Assembly (NCBI RefSeq): GCF_014635885.1
Contig: NZ_BMDR01000007.1
Span: 162,278 to 226,277, forward strand
From: Acinetobacter vivianii
Lineage (GTDB): Bacteria; Pseudomonadota; Gammaproteobacteria; Pseudomonadales; Moraxellaceae
Length of the DNA: 64,000 bases
Reading direction: 5' to 3'
Made by a program: the position numbers and the translations under genes. Positions 7,585 through 17,539 of this stretch are shown here, piece by piece (positions within the stretch are counted from its first letter, which is position 1; every line of letters starts with the position of its first letter). The notes under the pieces were generated by a model. The model was not told the origin of the DNA, did not search any database, and was given only the letters and a program-made list of their open reading frames with translations.

Positions 7585-10263
7585 TTAAAATTTGTAGGTG
7601 CCTCTCAGGAAATATGCTCGACCCGTTACATCGCTATAGCGAGGGTCATAACCATATTGGAAGTTGTCTAATACATTCGATGCTGATGGTTCTGCATCAA
7701 ATATATTTTTTATACCTGCGGTAAGCTCTAGATTTTTAAAGCCTTTATAGGTTCCTGAAACGTTGTACAAGGTATAGTCACTGACACGGTGGTTGTCATA
7801 TTTATCATCACCCGTTTCATTCTGGTCTTTATAACCTCGGTAGAACTCTTGCTCGAATACCATTTTCCAGTTTTCATAGCTCCAATTTATATTTGCAACA
7901 TGCTTCCAGCGTAAAATTGCAGGATCATCGTACTTGCCTGCATAGCTGTCCCAAACGCCACCTTTTTCTTCTTGTCGGTCATATTTAATAATATAGGTAC
8001 CATCGATTCCGAAGCCAAAGCGGCCTGTTACCGTCATTGGAGTGAGGTAATTTAGGGCAAGGTCAATCCCTTGGGTTTTAACCCCACCCATATTGGTTAA
8101 TGCACTATTGATATATTGAAGACGACCATCTTCTCCACGAATGAAGCGATCTGCATATTTTTCTGGATCACCAAAAATCATGGCTTCACCAATACTATTA
8201 ACCAGACCGTCAATTTTGATGTTGTAATAGTCGGCAGAGAAAACCAGATTTTTAATCGGCTCTACTACAAAACCAGCCGTGATCGAGGTAGATTCTTCGG
8301 GTTGTAAGCCTTTGGTTCCGCCCTGAGTACGATAAAATTGCGTATTACATTCGGTCTTATATTGGTCTGAGATTGCTTGTCCATTCGGGCAAAGCACAGG
8401 ATCATCGTATTTTGCTCCTGTATAGGTTTTACTTTGAGGTGCATTGATGTCATACAAACTTGGTGCACGGAAACCTGTACTGTAGGAGGTGCGGAACATT
8501 AATTGTTTTAAAGGTTCCCAACGGAAAGCTACTTTGGGATTGAAAGTGTCACCAAAATCACTGTATTTGTCATAACGAGCAGCAAGTTGGGCTTCTAGTG
8601 TTTTGGTAACAGGGATATGTAGCTCAGTAAAGAGGGCGGTGATATCGCGTTTGCCCTTACTTTCTGGTTTATCTGGATCAATACCACTTCCTGGAACTTG
8701 TCTCACAATCTCTGAGTTAACATTTGCTTTCCAGTCCTGAGAACTAAAGCTTCCCCCGAATGCAAAACCAACATCGCCAGCGGGAAGGGTATAAATTGGA
8801 CGACTGACATTAAAGTCAAATGTCGTTGCAGTTAGAGTACCTTTATTGGTATCTCCCTTAACTTCGAATGATTGCCATATATTTTGATCTGCACTTGGAC
8901 CAAATGGGTTCAGTTTCCCTGCATTTAAAGCAGCCTGTACTTGGCTCTGATTGAGATAGCCGCCAGCAAAACCATCTGTTGCTTCACTGCGTGCATAGGA
9001 GATTCCCGTGTTGATATCCCATCCATACGCTTCACCTTCTAAAGCAAGTAGCGCTCGATGTGATTCATTGACAGGATTGGATACACGATTGCCCGCTTGT
9101 GAACGTAAATAAAGTTCTAAAGGTTCTCCACTTAAACCACTGACAGCAGGAGTAATGCCATTTCCTGGGTAATAAGGACTTGTTGAGGGAAGCGTAACTG
9201 AACGACTGTAAACATCAGGAGCAATAGAAGTTGTCACTTCGTTACGTGAATAAATATATTCACCAATGGCATTAAAATTATCATTTAATTTGAATGTACC
9301 GCGTCCGAGTGCAGAAATCGTTTCTGATTTTGGAACGATACCGATCAATGCTTGCGTATTGAGATAGCACAGCTCACCATCTGAAACGGTATTCGGAGCA
9401 TTATTACATTGAGTATTTGCATAAGGATTGCCTAGTTTTCCTGTTTTGGGATCACGAAAATTGGCTGGAAAACCATTGGCTGAACTTGCATCAATTCCTA
9501 ATTCAGGAAGAAGTCCGCCTCGTTTACTGGCTTTACGATCACTTGCCATGATGTCATTTGAACGGCGGTAATCAATAACGCCCATCACATTAAAACCCTG
9601 CTCCTCCAAATCCCCATAGCCACCAAATATTGAGACATCTTGTTTATCACCGCCACTTTCTTCAGGCTGGATTAAACCCGCGCTGATATTTAATCCTTCA
9701 AAGGACTTTTTGGTAATGAAGTTGATTACACCTGCAATCGCATCTGCTCCATAAATTGCAGAAGCTCCATCACGGAGGATCTCAATACGATCAACCATCG
9801 CCATTGGAATAATATTCAGGTTGGTCGTTGATGTACTAAATGGGCTATACGCTAAACGGCGACCATTCAATAAAATCAAGGTCTTATCAGTACCTAAAGC
9901 ACGTAAATTGGCCGATGAACCTTCGGTATTACTTGCACCCACATTTTGGGCGGTTGCGAAACCAGCTTGGTTAGCACTGACTTTGGTTAAAGCTTCTTCA
10001 ACAGTGGTCACCCCTTGCTTGGCAAGGTCGTCGGCTTTAATAATTGTAATAGGCGAGGCGCTTTGTGCCGCAACGCCTTTGATCGAAGATCCTGTTACGG
10101 CGACCTTAACAACCTTGGTTGGTTTTTCCTCAGTGGTGGTTTCCGTATCGGCAGCATGTGCCATGGTCAGGCATAGCATACTTAAGCTCAATGTACTGAG
10201 TTTAAGCAGGGTTTTACCCGATTTTTGTGTGAAGTCTGGTGCAGCGAAGTTGGCTTTTTTCAT
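7585..10263 (-). CDS. TonB-dependent outer-membrane receptor
   Basis: 892-aa gated channel. A long signal region ends with MLCLTMAHAAD. A plug domain spans roughly residues 65-190, with ASPITIIKADDL, a LRALGTDKTLILLNGRR stretch and VDRIEILRDGASAIYGADAI. A large 22-strand-type barrel ends with the terminal aromatic motif FLRGTYKF. Barrel loops contain cysteine pairs (TQCNNA, GELCYL, PVLCPNG, TECNTQF), which may form disulfides. Divergent from a peptide ABC operon and just upstream of tonB-exb, so a peptide-like ligand is inferred. Siderophore or sugar ligands are not excluded. No iron-regulatory box was recognised. Confidence 0.93.
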   Translation of the reverse strand: MKKANFAAPDFTQKSGKTLLKLSTLSLSMLCLTMAHAADTETTTEEKPTKVVKVAVTGSSIKGVAAQSASPITIIKADDLAKQGVTTVEEALTKVSANQAGFATAQNVGASNTEGSSANLRALGTDKTLILLNGRRLAYSPFSTSTTNLNIIPMAMVDRIEILRDGASAIYGADAIAGVINFITKKSFEGLNISAGLIQPEESGGDKQDVSIFGGYGDLEEQGFNVMGVIDYRRSNDIMASDRKASKRGGLLPELGIDASSANGFPANFRDPKTGKLGNPYANTQCNNAPNTVSDGELCYLNTQALIGIVPKSETISALGRGTFKLNDNFNAIGEYIYSRNEVTTSIAPDVYSRSVTLPSTSPYYPGNGITPAVSGLSGEPLELYLRSQAGNRVSNPVNESHRALLALEGEAYGWDINTGISYARSEATDGFAGGYLNQSQVQAALNAGKLNPFGPSADQNIWQSFEVKGDTNKGTLTATTFDFNVSRPIYTLPAGDVGFAFGGSFSSQDWKANVNSEIVRQVPGSGIDPDKPESKGKRDITALFTELHIPVTKTLEAQLAARYDKYSDFGDTFNPKVAFRWEPLKQLMFRTSYSTGFRAPSLYDINAPQSKTYTGAKYDDPVLCPNGQAISDQYKTECNTQFYRTQGGTKGLQPEESTSITAGFVVEPIKNLVFSADYYNIKIDGLVNSIGEAMIFGDPEKYADRFIRGEDGRLQYINSALTNMGGVKTQGIDLALNYLTPMTVTGRFGFGIDGTYIIKYDRQEEKGGVWDSYAGKYDDPAILRWKHVANINWSYENWKMVFEQEFYRGYKDQNETGDDKYDNHRVSDYTLYNVSGTYKGFKNLELTAGIKNIFDAEPSASNVLDNFQYGYDPRYSDVTGRAYFLRGTYKF

Positions 10264-10909
10264 TGTTTATTGAACCCCTAAATGGTTTGCCACTCTAAAA
10301 TTAGATAAATCCGTTTTAGCAAGACCTGTGCCAAGCCCTATTTTTAGATTTCGCTTAATGTAGAATAAATTATGTAAAAGTGTTTTAGTTTTTATATATA
10401 AGCTTTTCATATTTTTACTAAATATTAAAAAACCAAAAATAATGAAGCGAGTGGAAGGTTGTCATAAAGTTACAAAATGAAGGTTCACAGATGATGCATT
10501 AAAATGAATCATAAAGTTTTATTTTTGCTTTTTTGTAGTGCAAATACTTTCCTATTTCAATAAAACATGTATTTTATTATTCTGATTTCATTGAAATAGG
10601 AAATAATATAAAAAAATATGATTTGGCATAAAGTTACTTTTATTTAAGATGCCTGAAAACCAGATTTGCTTTAAATAAGTATTGGTTAAAAAATAATCAT
10701 GATTTTTTTATTTGAAAAGTGGCATGAAATTAGCAAGGTAATTTTCAGCTATGAAGAGTTTTTTCTTATGGTTTAATTTTTCCAAATGGTAAATTTTTTA
10801 TTAAGCAAATGATTTTTTGATAAAAATTTTGGATTTTAATCGTGGTAAGAGAAACGGTAGTGGTGTTGAATGCTATGCAAAAGTCTAGTATTTATTAAAA
10901 AACGATGAT
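10264..10909. promoter_or_regulatory. AT-rich divergent control region with an inverted repeat and triple motif
   Basis: This 646-bp gap holds no ORF of substance. It contains a perfect 14-bp inverted repeat (TTTCCTATTTCAAT at 10548-10561, complement at 10590-10603, 28-nt spacer). CATAAAGTT occurs three times on the plus strand, at 10463, 10510 and 10627. The receptor's Shine-Dalgarno (AGGGGT on the minus strand) is about 10 nt from its ATG. Both divergent promoters must lie here, but I could not choose -35/-10 pairs with confidence. Confidence 0.6.
10548..10603. repeat. 14-bp perfect inverted repeat, 28-nt spacer
   Basis: Left arm 10548-10561 and right arm 10590-10603 are exact reverse complements. 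The spacer contains a smaller AAAACATGTATTTT near-palindrome. It could be a large operator, a cruciform or the remnant ends of a mini-element. No direct-repeat target duplication was seen. Confidence 0.7.
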
Positions 10910-12706
10910 GTGAGTATCGATTTGAAGTCTATTTTTTTTACGGTCACTGTTTTATCCAGCGTGATTGCATTCATGCCAAATGTTTATGCAAAAACACCTG
11001 CTCAAGCGGATAAAGTCCTTCGGGTTGCTTTTGAAGCACCAGATGATGGTTTTGACATGGTTAAAACTTTCAATTTTTATAGTGGGAATGTGGCGGATGT
11101 AATTTTTGAAAGGCTTGTGCAATATGATTATCTGGCAAATCCAGTTAAACTGATCCCTGCAACAGCGAAAAAAATGCCGACTATTGAAAAAAATGGGCAA
11201 GTCTATATCTTTAAAATAAAATCAGGGATTTATTTTACGGATGATCCTGCATTTAAAGGCAAGCGCAGGGAGCTGGTAGCCGAAGATTATGTTTATTCCA
11301 TTAAACGTATTTTAGATCCTAAAAATCATGCCTCATCATTTTCTTTTATTGATAATAAAATTGTGGGTGCCAATGCACTGGTCGAACAAGCCAAGAAAAC
11401 TGGAAAGTTTAATTATGATGCCAAGATAGAAGGTCTTAAAGCATTAGATAAATATACGATTCAATTCACATTAACTCAACCTGATTATAACTTTCCTTAT
11501 ATTCTTGCTTATAGTTCATTTGGTGCAGTTGCACGTGAAGTTGTTGAATATTATAAAGATCGTCTTGCGATGCACCCTGTAGGTACGGGGCCTTATATGC
11601 TAAGTAAATATGTACCTCGCAGTAAAATTGAGTTGGTGGCCAATCCTGATTATCGAGGCTTTGTCTGGAATTTCAAATCCTCAGGGACGGAATGGGACAA
11701 TCAACTGGTCAGGGAAATGAGCGGCAAGCAAATGCCTCAAATTGGCAAGGTCAATATCAGCATTATCGAAGAAGAACAGTCTCGCTGGTTAGCATTTCAA
11801 TCCAAGCAACTTGATTTTGATAAAGTCACAGAAAATGCCATCCCCAAAGTTCTGGATCAAAATAACCAGTTAAAACCCGCGATGCAGAAACAGGGCATTC
11901 GTCTCTATGCCAATAAAGAGGCTGAGATTACCTATTCTATGTTGAATATGCGTGATCCAGTGGTGGGCGGAAACAGTCTGGATAAAGTGGCTTTAAGACG
12001 TGCCATCGCTCTGTCTTTTAATGTGAATGAATATATCCGGATATTACGCAAGGGACAGGCAGTGAAAGCAGAAATGCTGGTGCCAGAAGGCGTGAGTGGG
12101 CACAATCCAAATTACCGCAGTAGCATTGCTTACAATCCTGTATTAGCCAATAAACTGCTGGATCATTTCGGTTATAAAAAAGGCGCAGATGGCTATCGCA
12201 ATCTTCCAAATGGAAAGCCGCTGACGTTAAAAATCAATACGGAAACCGGTTCGGCAAAAGTGATGTATTCGGAACTCTGGAAAAAAAGTCTGGATGCAAT
12301 TGGAATACGTTCTGATTTTAAAGTCAGTAATTTTGCAGATAATTTAAAAGCTTCATCACAGTGTAAATACATGATGTGGAGCGGTGCATGGCATGCTGAC
12401 TATCCAGAGGGGGAAAACTTCACTCAATTACTTTATGGCCCAAATGTTGGACGTGGCAATCAGTCCTGCTATCAATCTGTCGCTTATGACAATTTATATA
12501 AGCAGGCGATGCAGCAACCACCTGAAAAACGCATGCCATTCTATGAAAAAATGAGTCGTCAAATTGAAGCAGACAATATCTGGATCTTGCAGGATACCCG
12601 TATTCGCAACTGGTTGATTCAGCCAGAAGTGCAGGGATTCAAGGCTCATCCTATTATGAATAGCAATTGGCAATATCTAGATATTGCTGAACCAAATCAA
12701 AAATAA
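10910..12706 (+). CDS. Family 5 (peptide-type) ABC substrate-binding protein, copy 1
   Basis: 598-aa periplasmic binding protein of the OppA/DppA/YejA superfamily. An N-terminal signal segment (IFFTVTVLSSVIAFMPNVYA) has no lipobox. The SBP_bac_5 pattern follows: VLRVAFEAPDDGFD, KIKSGIYFTDDP, AEDYVYSIKRILDP and HPVGTGPYMLSKY. The GTG start at 10910 is not backed by a good ribosome site, and a TTG four codons later is possible. First gene of a six-gene import operon and clearly homologous to the next gene. The ligand is unknown; peptides are the inference. Confidence 0.9.
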   Translation: MSIDLKSIFFTVTVLSSVIAFMPNVYAKTPAQADKVLRVAFEAPDDGFDMVKTFNFYSGNVADVIFERLVQYDYLANPVKLIPATAKKMPTIEKNGQVYIFKIKSGIYFTDDPAFKGKRRELVAEDYVYSIKRILDPKNHASSFSFIDNKIVGANALVEQAKKTGKFNYDAKIEGLKALDKYTIQFTLTQPDYNFPYILAYSSFGAVAREVVEYYKDRLAMHPVGTGPYMLSKYVPRSKIELVANPDYRGFVWNFKSSGTEWDNQLVREMSGKQMPQIGKVNISIIEEEQSRWLAFQSKQLDFDKVTENAIPKVLDQNNQLKPAMQKQGIRLYANKEAEITYSMLNMRDPVVGGNSLDKVALRRAIALSFNVNEYIRILRKGQAVKAEMLVPEGVSGHNPNYRSSIAYNPVLANKLLDHFGYKKGADGYRNLPNGKPLTLKINTETGSAKVMYSELWKKSLDAIGIRSDFKVSNFADNLKASSQCKYMMWSGAWHADYPEGENFTQLLYGPNVGRGNQSCYQSVAYDNLYKQAMQQPPEKRMPFYEKMSRQIEADNIWILQDTRIRNWLIQPEVQGFKAHPIMNSNWQYLDIAEPNQK

Positions 12707-12720
12707 GTGATGTATACCTG

Positions 12721-14538
12721 ATGAAGCAAAATTTTAAACTTTCTATATCACGTATGGGGTTGGCACTGTTAGTGGGGACAACATTTGCGAGTGCAGTCAG
12801 TACAGCAATCGCTAAGAGCCCAGCAGATCCTAAAAAAGTATTACGTTATGCCTTTCCTGTTGCGGAAACAGGTTTTGATCCTGTAGCTGTACAAGACCTT
12901 TATTCTGCTCATATTTTATATTCAGTCTTTGAAACGCTCTATACCTATGATTATTTAGCATCCCCAGCAAAACTGGTTCCCAATACTGCAGTTGCTTTAC
13001 CTGAGGTGAGTGCAGATGGTCTGACCTATACCATCCGACTGAAGAAAGGGATTTATTTTGCTTCTGATCCTGTGTTTAAAGGCAAGCGTAGAGAGTTGAC
13101 GTCGGCAGACTATGCCTATTCCTATAAGCGGTTACTTGATCCGAATTTACGTTCGCCGAATAGTTGGTTATTCGAAGATAAAATTGACGGGATGGATGCC
13201 TTAATTCAACAGGCCAGTAAAACGGGAAAATTTAATTATGATCAGCCGATCAGTGGCATCCAGACACCTGATAGTTATACCTTGGTGATTCGCTTAAAAG
13301 AGCCGAATCATAATTTCCCTATGTTGCTTGCCCATCAACCGACAGGTGCAGTGGCACGTGAAGTAATTGAGCATTATCGGGATAAAACAACAGGCTATGC
13401 GATGGCGCATCCTGTTGGAACAGGCCCTTATGTGCTGGCACATTGGACGCCAGGTTCACGGATTATTCTAAAGGCGAATTCTGATTATCGTGGTTTTACC
13501 TGGAATTTTAAAGCAAGCAGTCCAGATGAGCAGAAAATCGTCCAGCAAATGCAAGGCAAAAAAATGCCACAGATTGGTGTGATTGATATTCGAGTGATTG
13601 AAGAATCACAATCGGGATGGTTAGCTTTTCAGAAAGATGGACTGGATTTATTTACGCTGGATGGTGAATTGCCGGCACAAGCGATACAACAAGATGGAAG
13701 TCTAAAACCCGAGTTAGCCAAAAAGGGCGTTCAATTGTCACGTATCCCAGATCCGTCGATTGATTATTTATACTGGAATATCCAGAATCCTGTTGTCGGT
13801 GGTTTTGGTAAAGATAAAATTGCATTACGCCGTGCCATGTCTATGGCGATTTCCAAAGAAAAATTTATCAGCATTTTAGCCAAGGGCAATGCCAAAAAAC
13901 TGGAGTCTCCGATCCCTTATGGGGTTGCGGGGCATGACCCTGATTATAAAAGCAGTGTGCCTTATTCTGTGAAGGCAGCCAATCTGTTACTGGATCGTTA
14001 TAACTATAAAGTCGGTGCAGATGGATGGCGAAGATTTCCTGATGGCAAGCCGCTGGTGATTGAGTTTATGCCTTCTACCAGCAGTGCCCGTAGTATGCAA
14101 ATGGCTGAGTTACTCAAGAAGGATTTGGGCAATATCAAAATTAATATGGTGTCCAAGCCAGTGCCTTTTGCGGAAGGTTTAAAGGCTGAAAAACAATGTA
14201 AGACCATGTTCAAAGCCTCAGCGTGGATTGCCGACTATCCTGATGCCGATAATTTTATGCAGTTGTTCTACGGCAAAAATATTCATGCAACCAACCATAC
14301 CTGCTTTAAATTACCAGAATATGACCGTTTATATGAGCAAACACTCAAACTGGATGATGGGCCTGAACGCGATATGCTGTATCGCAAAATGTCACGTCTT
14401 TTAGAGTTTTACTCACCCGTACAATTCATGTCGACCCGTTACCGGACTGTGGTCGCACAGCCTCGTGTGCTGGGCTATAAAAAGCATCCTATCTTGCCAG
14501 CAGAGTGGATGTACATTGATATTCAAGACAAAAAATAA
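12721..14538 (+). CDS. Family 5 (peptide-type) ABC substrate-binding protein, copy 2
   Basis: 605-aa paralogue of the preceding protein, in the same order and with the same signature blocks (VLRYAFPVAETGFD, RLKKGIYFASDP, SADYAYSYKRLLDP, HPVGTGPYVLAHW, DYRGFTWNFKASS). The signal peptide core is MGLALLVGTTFASAVSTAIA. It begins 14 nt after copy 1. A local duplication followed by divergence is the simplest account and suggests a second ligand range feeding the same permease pair. Confidence 0.92.
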   Translation: MKQNFKLSISRMGLALLVGTTFASAVSTAIAKSPADPKKVLRYAFPVAETGFDPVAVQDLYSAHILYSVFETLYTYDYLASPAKLVPNTAVALPEVSADGLTYTIRLKKGIYFASDPVFKGKRRELTSADYAYSYKRLLDPNLRSPNSWLFEDKIDGMDALIQQASKTGKFNYDQPISGIQTPDSYTLVIRLKEPNHNFPMLLAHQPTGAVAREVIEHYRDKTTGYAMAHPVGTGPYVLAHWTPGSRIILKANSDYRGFTWNFKASSPDEQKIVQQMQGKKMPQIGVIDIRVIEESQSGWLAFQKDGLDLFTLDGELPAQAIQQDGSLKPELAKKGVQLSRIPDPSIDYLYWNIQNPVVGGFGKDKIALRRAMSMAISKEKFISILAKGNAKKLESPIPYGVAGHDPDYKSSVPYSVKAANLLLDRYNYKVGADGWRRFPDGKPLVIEFMPSTSSARSMQMAELLKKDLGNIKINMVSKPVPFAEGLKAEKQCKTMFKASAWIADYPDADNFMQLFYGKNIHATNHTCFKLPEYDRLYEQTLKLDDGPERDMLYRKMSRLLEFYSPVQFMSTRYRTVVAQPRVLGYKKHPILPAEWMYIDIQDKK

Positions 14539-14564
14539 CGAACAAATCAAATTGGAGAGAAAAA

Positions 14565-16577
14565 ATGGCGAAAAAAATATTGCAATTATCGAGTCTGGCT
14601 TTGTTATCCATGACAACTGTAGGGATGAGCCAAAGTATCTGGGCTGAAAGAACCACCTTACCTATTTTAAAAACAGCAGCTAGCGCGCAATGGTGTGATG
14701 CAAACTTAGAAAAATTACAACAGCGTATTGCTCAACTCGAAACACAATCTGTGAAGCCACAGTCTGCGGCTGGGCCAGTATTGGCAGAGTGGGATCAACT
14801 GATGGCAACATTTGAGGATTTTGCAGGTCCGATCAGCTTATATAGCAATGTTGATCCAGATGCGAAATTGCGTAAATCTGCCGAAGACTGTGAAGTTAAA
14901 TTGAACCAGCTACAAACAGAAATCTATCAGAATCCAAAGCTGTATCAACGAATTAAAAATACCAAGGCAGTAGATGCAATTGATCGCAAATATCGTCAGG
15001 ACATCCTCGATGCTTTTGAAGATACCGGTGTGCAATTAGCGCCTGAAAAGAGAACTCGGGTTAAAAATATTTTTGATGAATTGACGAAACTTTCGCAAGA
15101 ATTCTCTCGTAATATTCGTGATAATCCTGAAAAACTCGAGTTTACTCCAGCGGAACTGAAGGGCTTGCCAGACAGTTACATTGCAGGTTTAAAGAAAAAT
15201 GACAAAGGCAATTATTTATTAGGATTTGAGTATCCTGAGTACCAACCTTTCATGGAACTGGCAGACAGCGATGATGCTCGCAAGCGTTATCAAACCGCTT
15301 TTACCCGTCGTGGCACAGAAAAGAACCTCGTTTTACTCAAGCAGATTATTGATTTACGTTATGAACTGGCACAGTTATTTGGTCAGCCAAGTTATGCCGA
15401 TTTAGCATTAAAAAAACGTATGGCGAAAACGCCAAAAGCAGTAAATAACTTTCTCGCTGATGTGCATAAAGTTGTGGCGCCTTTAGAGCAAAAAGAAGTT
15501 GAAGAACTACGAATTTTTAAAGCCAAAAGCTTAAACACGCCAATTGAAAAAACAGAAATTAATCGCTGGAATGTGAATTACTGGAGCGAAAAGTTACGTA
15601 AACAGAAATACCAGATTGATCAGGAAAAGCTTCGTGATTATTTCCCGACGCTTGCGGCTCAGAAGTGGTTGTTTGCAATTTCTTCTGACTTATACGGCAT
15701 TGAATTCAAGCCTGCCAAAGTCGATACATGGCAAGATGAAGTTGAATATTATGATGTAACGGATAAGAAAACAGGTGAAGTGCTGGGCGGCCTATATATG
15801 GATAAATTTCCGCGTGAAGGCAAATATGGTCATGCGGCTGTGTGGGGCGTATATGGCGGCAGTACCTTAAGCAAGCGTAAGCCGATTTCAGTATTGGTCA
15901 CTAATTTTAACCGCAAAGGGTTAAATAGCGATGAATTAGAAACCTTTGTCCATGAGTTTGGTCATGCGCTGCACGGCATTTTATCGAAAACCCGTTATTC
16001 AGGTCAGTCAGGCACCTCTGTAGAACGTGATTTTGTTGAAGCACCTTCACAAATGTATGAAGAATGGGCTCGCCGTAAAGAAACATTATCGAAAGTTGCT
16101 GACTATTGTGATCCCGCTTGTCCGCGGGTTGATGATGCACTGATCGCACGTCTGAAGTCGGTACACAATTATGGACGCGGTATGCGTTATGCACGTCAAA
16201 CCCTGTATGCACAATACGACATGGCTTTACATGGCGCAGATGCCTTAAAAGTACAGCCGATGGATGTCTGGAAAAAAATGGAATCGGCAACGGCATTGGG
16301 ATATGTGCCAAGCTCAGAATTTCCAGGCCAGTTTGGGCATTTAATGGGGTATCAGGCGGGTTACTATGGCTATATGTGGTCAGAAGTACTGGCGCTGGAT
16401 ATGTTGTCGGCATTTGGAGATAACCTGAATAATCCAGCAGTCGGTCAACGCTATCGCCAAGCCATTCTTTCACAGGGCAGCCAGAAGAGCGCTGCGCAAC
16501 TGGTCAAGGACTTCTTGGGCAGAGAACCAGATAACAAAGCCTTCTTTAGTGAAATTACAGGTCAACGGGTCAAATAA
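14565..16577 (+). CDS. Secreted M3-family zinc metallopeptidase (oligopeptidase)
   Basis: 670-aa thimet-oligopeptidase-type enzyme (Dcp/OpdA relatives). The zinc site HEFGH is at residues 463-467, with the downstream glutamate region RDFVEAPSQMYEEW supplying the third ligand. Unlike the cytoplasmic family members it starts with a signal-like segment (LSSLALLSMTTVGMSQSIWAE), so I place it in the periplasm. Good GGAGAG Shine-Dalgarno. It sits between the binding proteins and the permeases, so trimming imported oligopeptides before uptake is the likely role. Confidence 0.92.
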   Translation: MAKKILQLSSLALLSMTTVGMSQSIWAERTTLPILKTAASAQWCDANLEKLQQRIAQLETQSVKPQSAAGPVLAEWDQLMATFEDFAGPISLYSNVDPDAKLRKSAEDCEVKLNQLQTEIYQNPKLYQRIKNTKAVDAIDRKYRQDILDAFEDTGVQLAPEKRTRVKNIFDELTKLSQEFSRNIRDNPEKLEFTPAELKGLPDSYIAGLKKNDKGNYLLGFEYPEYQPFMELADSDDARKRYQTAFTRRGTEKNLVLLKQIIDLRYELAQLFGQPSYADLALKKRMAKTPKAVNNFLADVHKVVAPLEQKEVEELRIFKAKSLNTPIEKTEINRWNVNYWSEKLRKQKYQIDQEKLRDYFPTLAAQKWLFAISSDLYGIEFKPAKVDTWQDEVEYYDVTDKKTGEVLGGLYMDKFPREGKYGHAAVWGVYGGSTLSKRKPISVLVTNFNRKGLNSDELETFVHEFGHALHGILSKTRYSGQSGTSVERDFVEAPSQMYEEWARRKETLSKVADYCDPACPRVDDALIARLKSVHNYGRGMRYARQTLYAQYDMALHGADALKVQPMDVWKKMESATALGYVPSSEFPGQFGHLMGYQAGYYGYMWSEVLALDMLSAFGDNLNNPAVGQRYRQAILSQGSQKSAAQLVKDFLGREPDNKAFFSEITGQRVK

Positions 16578-16589
16578 GGATTTGCCATT

Positions 16590-17528
16590 ATGCTTGCTTA
16601 TGTCGTGCGTAGACTATGGCAAATGATCCCGACCATGTTGGGTGTTATTTTGCTGATTTTCTTTTTATTTAACTGGGTGGGGGGCGATCCTGCATATATT
16701 CTGGCAGGGAAGATGTCTAACCCAGAGCAAATTGAAAACATCCGTAAACAGTTAGGCGTAGATCAACCTTACTACGTGCAGTTGTGGATTTTTATTAAAC
16801 AGATTCTGACCTTTGATTATGGTGTGAGTTGGAGTACTGGTGAATCGGTCTCACAGATTATTCTGACCCGTTTAGGGCCATCGCTGACGTTATTGATTCC
16901 ACTGACCATTTTACAGACTGTGATTTCAATCATCTTGGCTTTAGCGGTTGCTTCGGTACGTGGCTCACTGACAGACCGTATGGTCATGATGCTATGCACC
17001 ATTGGAATGTCGATCAGTATTCTGGTTTATATCATTGTTTTTCAATATGTGTTGGCGTACCAACTGAGCTGGTTTCCCGTTCAGGGCTGGAGCGATAATT
17101 TTAGTGAAAACCTAACCCAGTACGCATTATTGCCGATTCTAATTATGCTGGTGGTGAGTATTGCGCCGACTTTACGTCTGTATCGCAGTTTTGTGCTGGA
17201 TGAGATTAATCAGGATTATGTGCGTACTGCCCGCGCCAAAGGTGTAGGCGAGTCGCGCGTACTGGGGGTGCATGTGCTCCGTAACGCGTCCATTCCAATT
17301 GTGACTGAAGTCATGGCTAGCTTGCCTGCCTTATTAATTGGCGCATTCCTGATTGAGCGTTTTTTCGGGATTCCGGGAATCGGGCGAGAAATTATTATTG
17401 CAGTAGAGCGTAGTGACTTTTCTGTGATCAAAGCGATTACCGTTTATATCGCCGCAATGACCATGATTTTTAACCTGATCGCCGATCTGATTTATAAGCT
17501 CCTCGATCCTCGTGTTCAGTTGAAGTAG
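16590..17528 (+). CDS. Peptide ABC transporter permease, OppB/DppB type
   Basis: 312-aa inner-membrane permease, about six helices. The first helix (MIPTMLGVILLIFFLFNWV) and the GDPAYILAGK and IRKQLGVDQPYYVQ segments are typical of OppB/YejB proteins. The EAA loop reads ARAKGVGESRVLGVHVLRNA. It starts 12 nt after the peptidase stop with AAGGA upstream, and 11 nt separate it from the next permease start. Confidence 0.93.
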   Translation: MLAYVVRRLWQMIPTMLGVILLIFFLFNWVGGDPAYILAGKMSNPEQIENIRKQLGVDQPYYVQLWIFIKQILTFDYGVSWSTGESVSQIILTRLGPSLTLLIPLTILQTVISIILALAVASVRGSLTDRMVMMLCTIGMSISILVYIIVFQYVLAYQLSWFPVQGWSDNFSENLTQYALLPILIMLVVSIAPTLRLYRSFVLDEINQDYVRTARAKGVGESRVLGVHVLRNASIPIVTEVMASLPALLIGAFLIERFFGIPGIGREIIIAVERSDFSVIKAITVYIAAMTMIFNLIADLIYKLLDPRVQLK

Positions 17529-17539
17529 AGGAGATGACT

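Noticed and set aside
9821..10273. 150-codon plus-strand ORF opposite the receptor N-terminus
   Set aside because: Antisense to the signal and plug domain with no ribosome site; hydrophobic look comes from the complementary strand.
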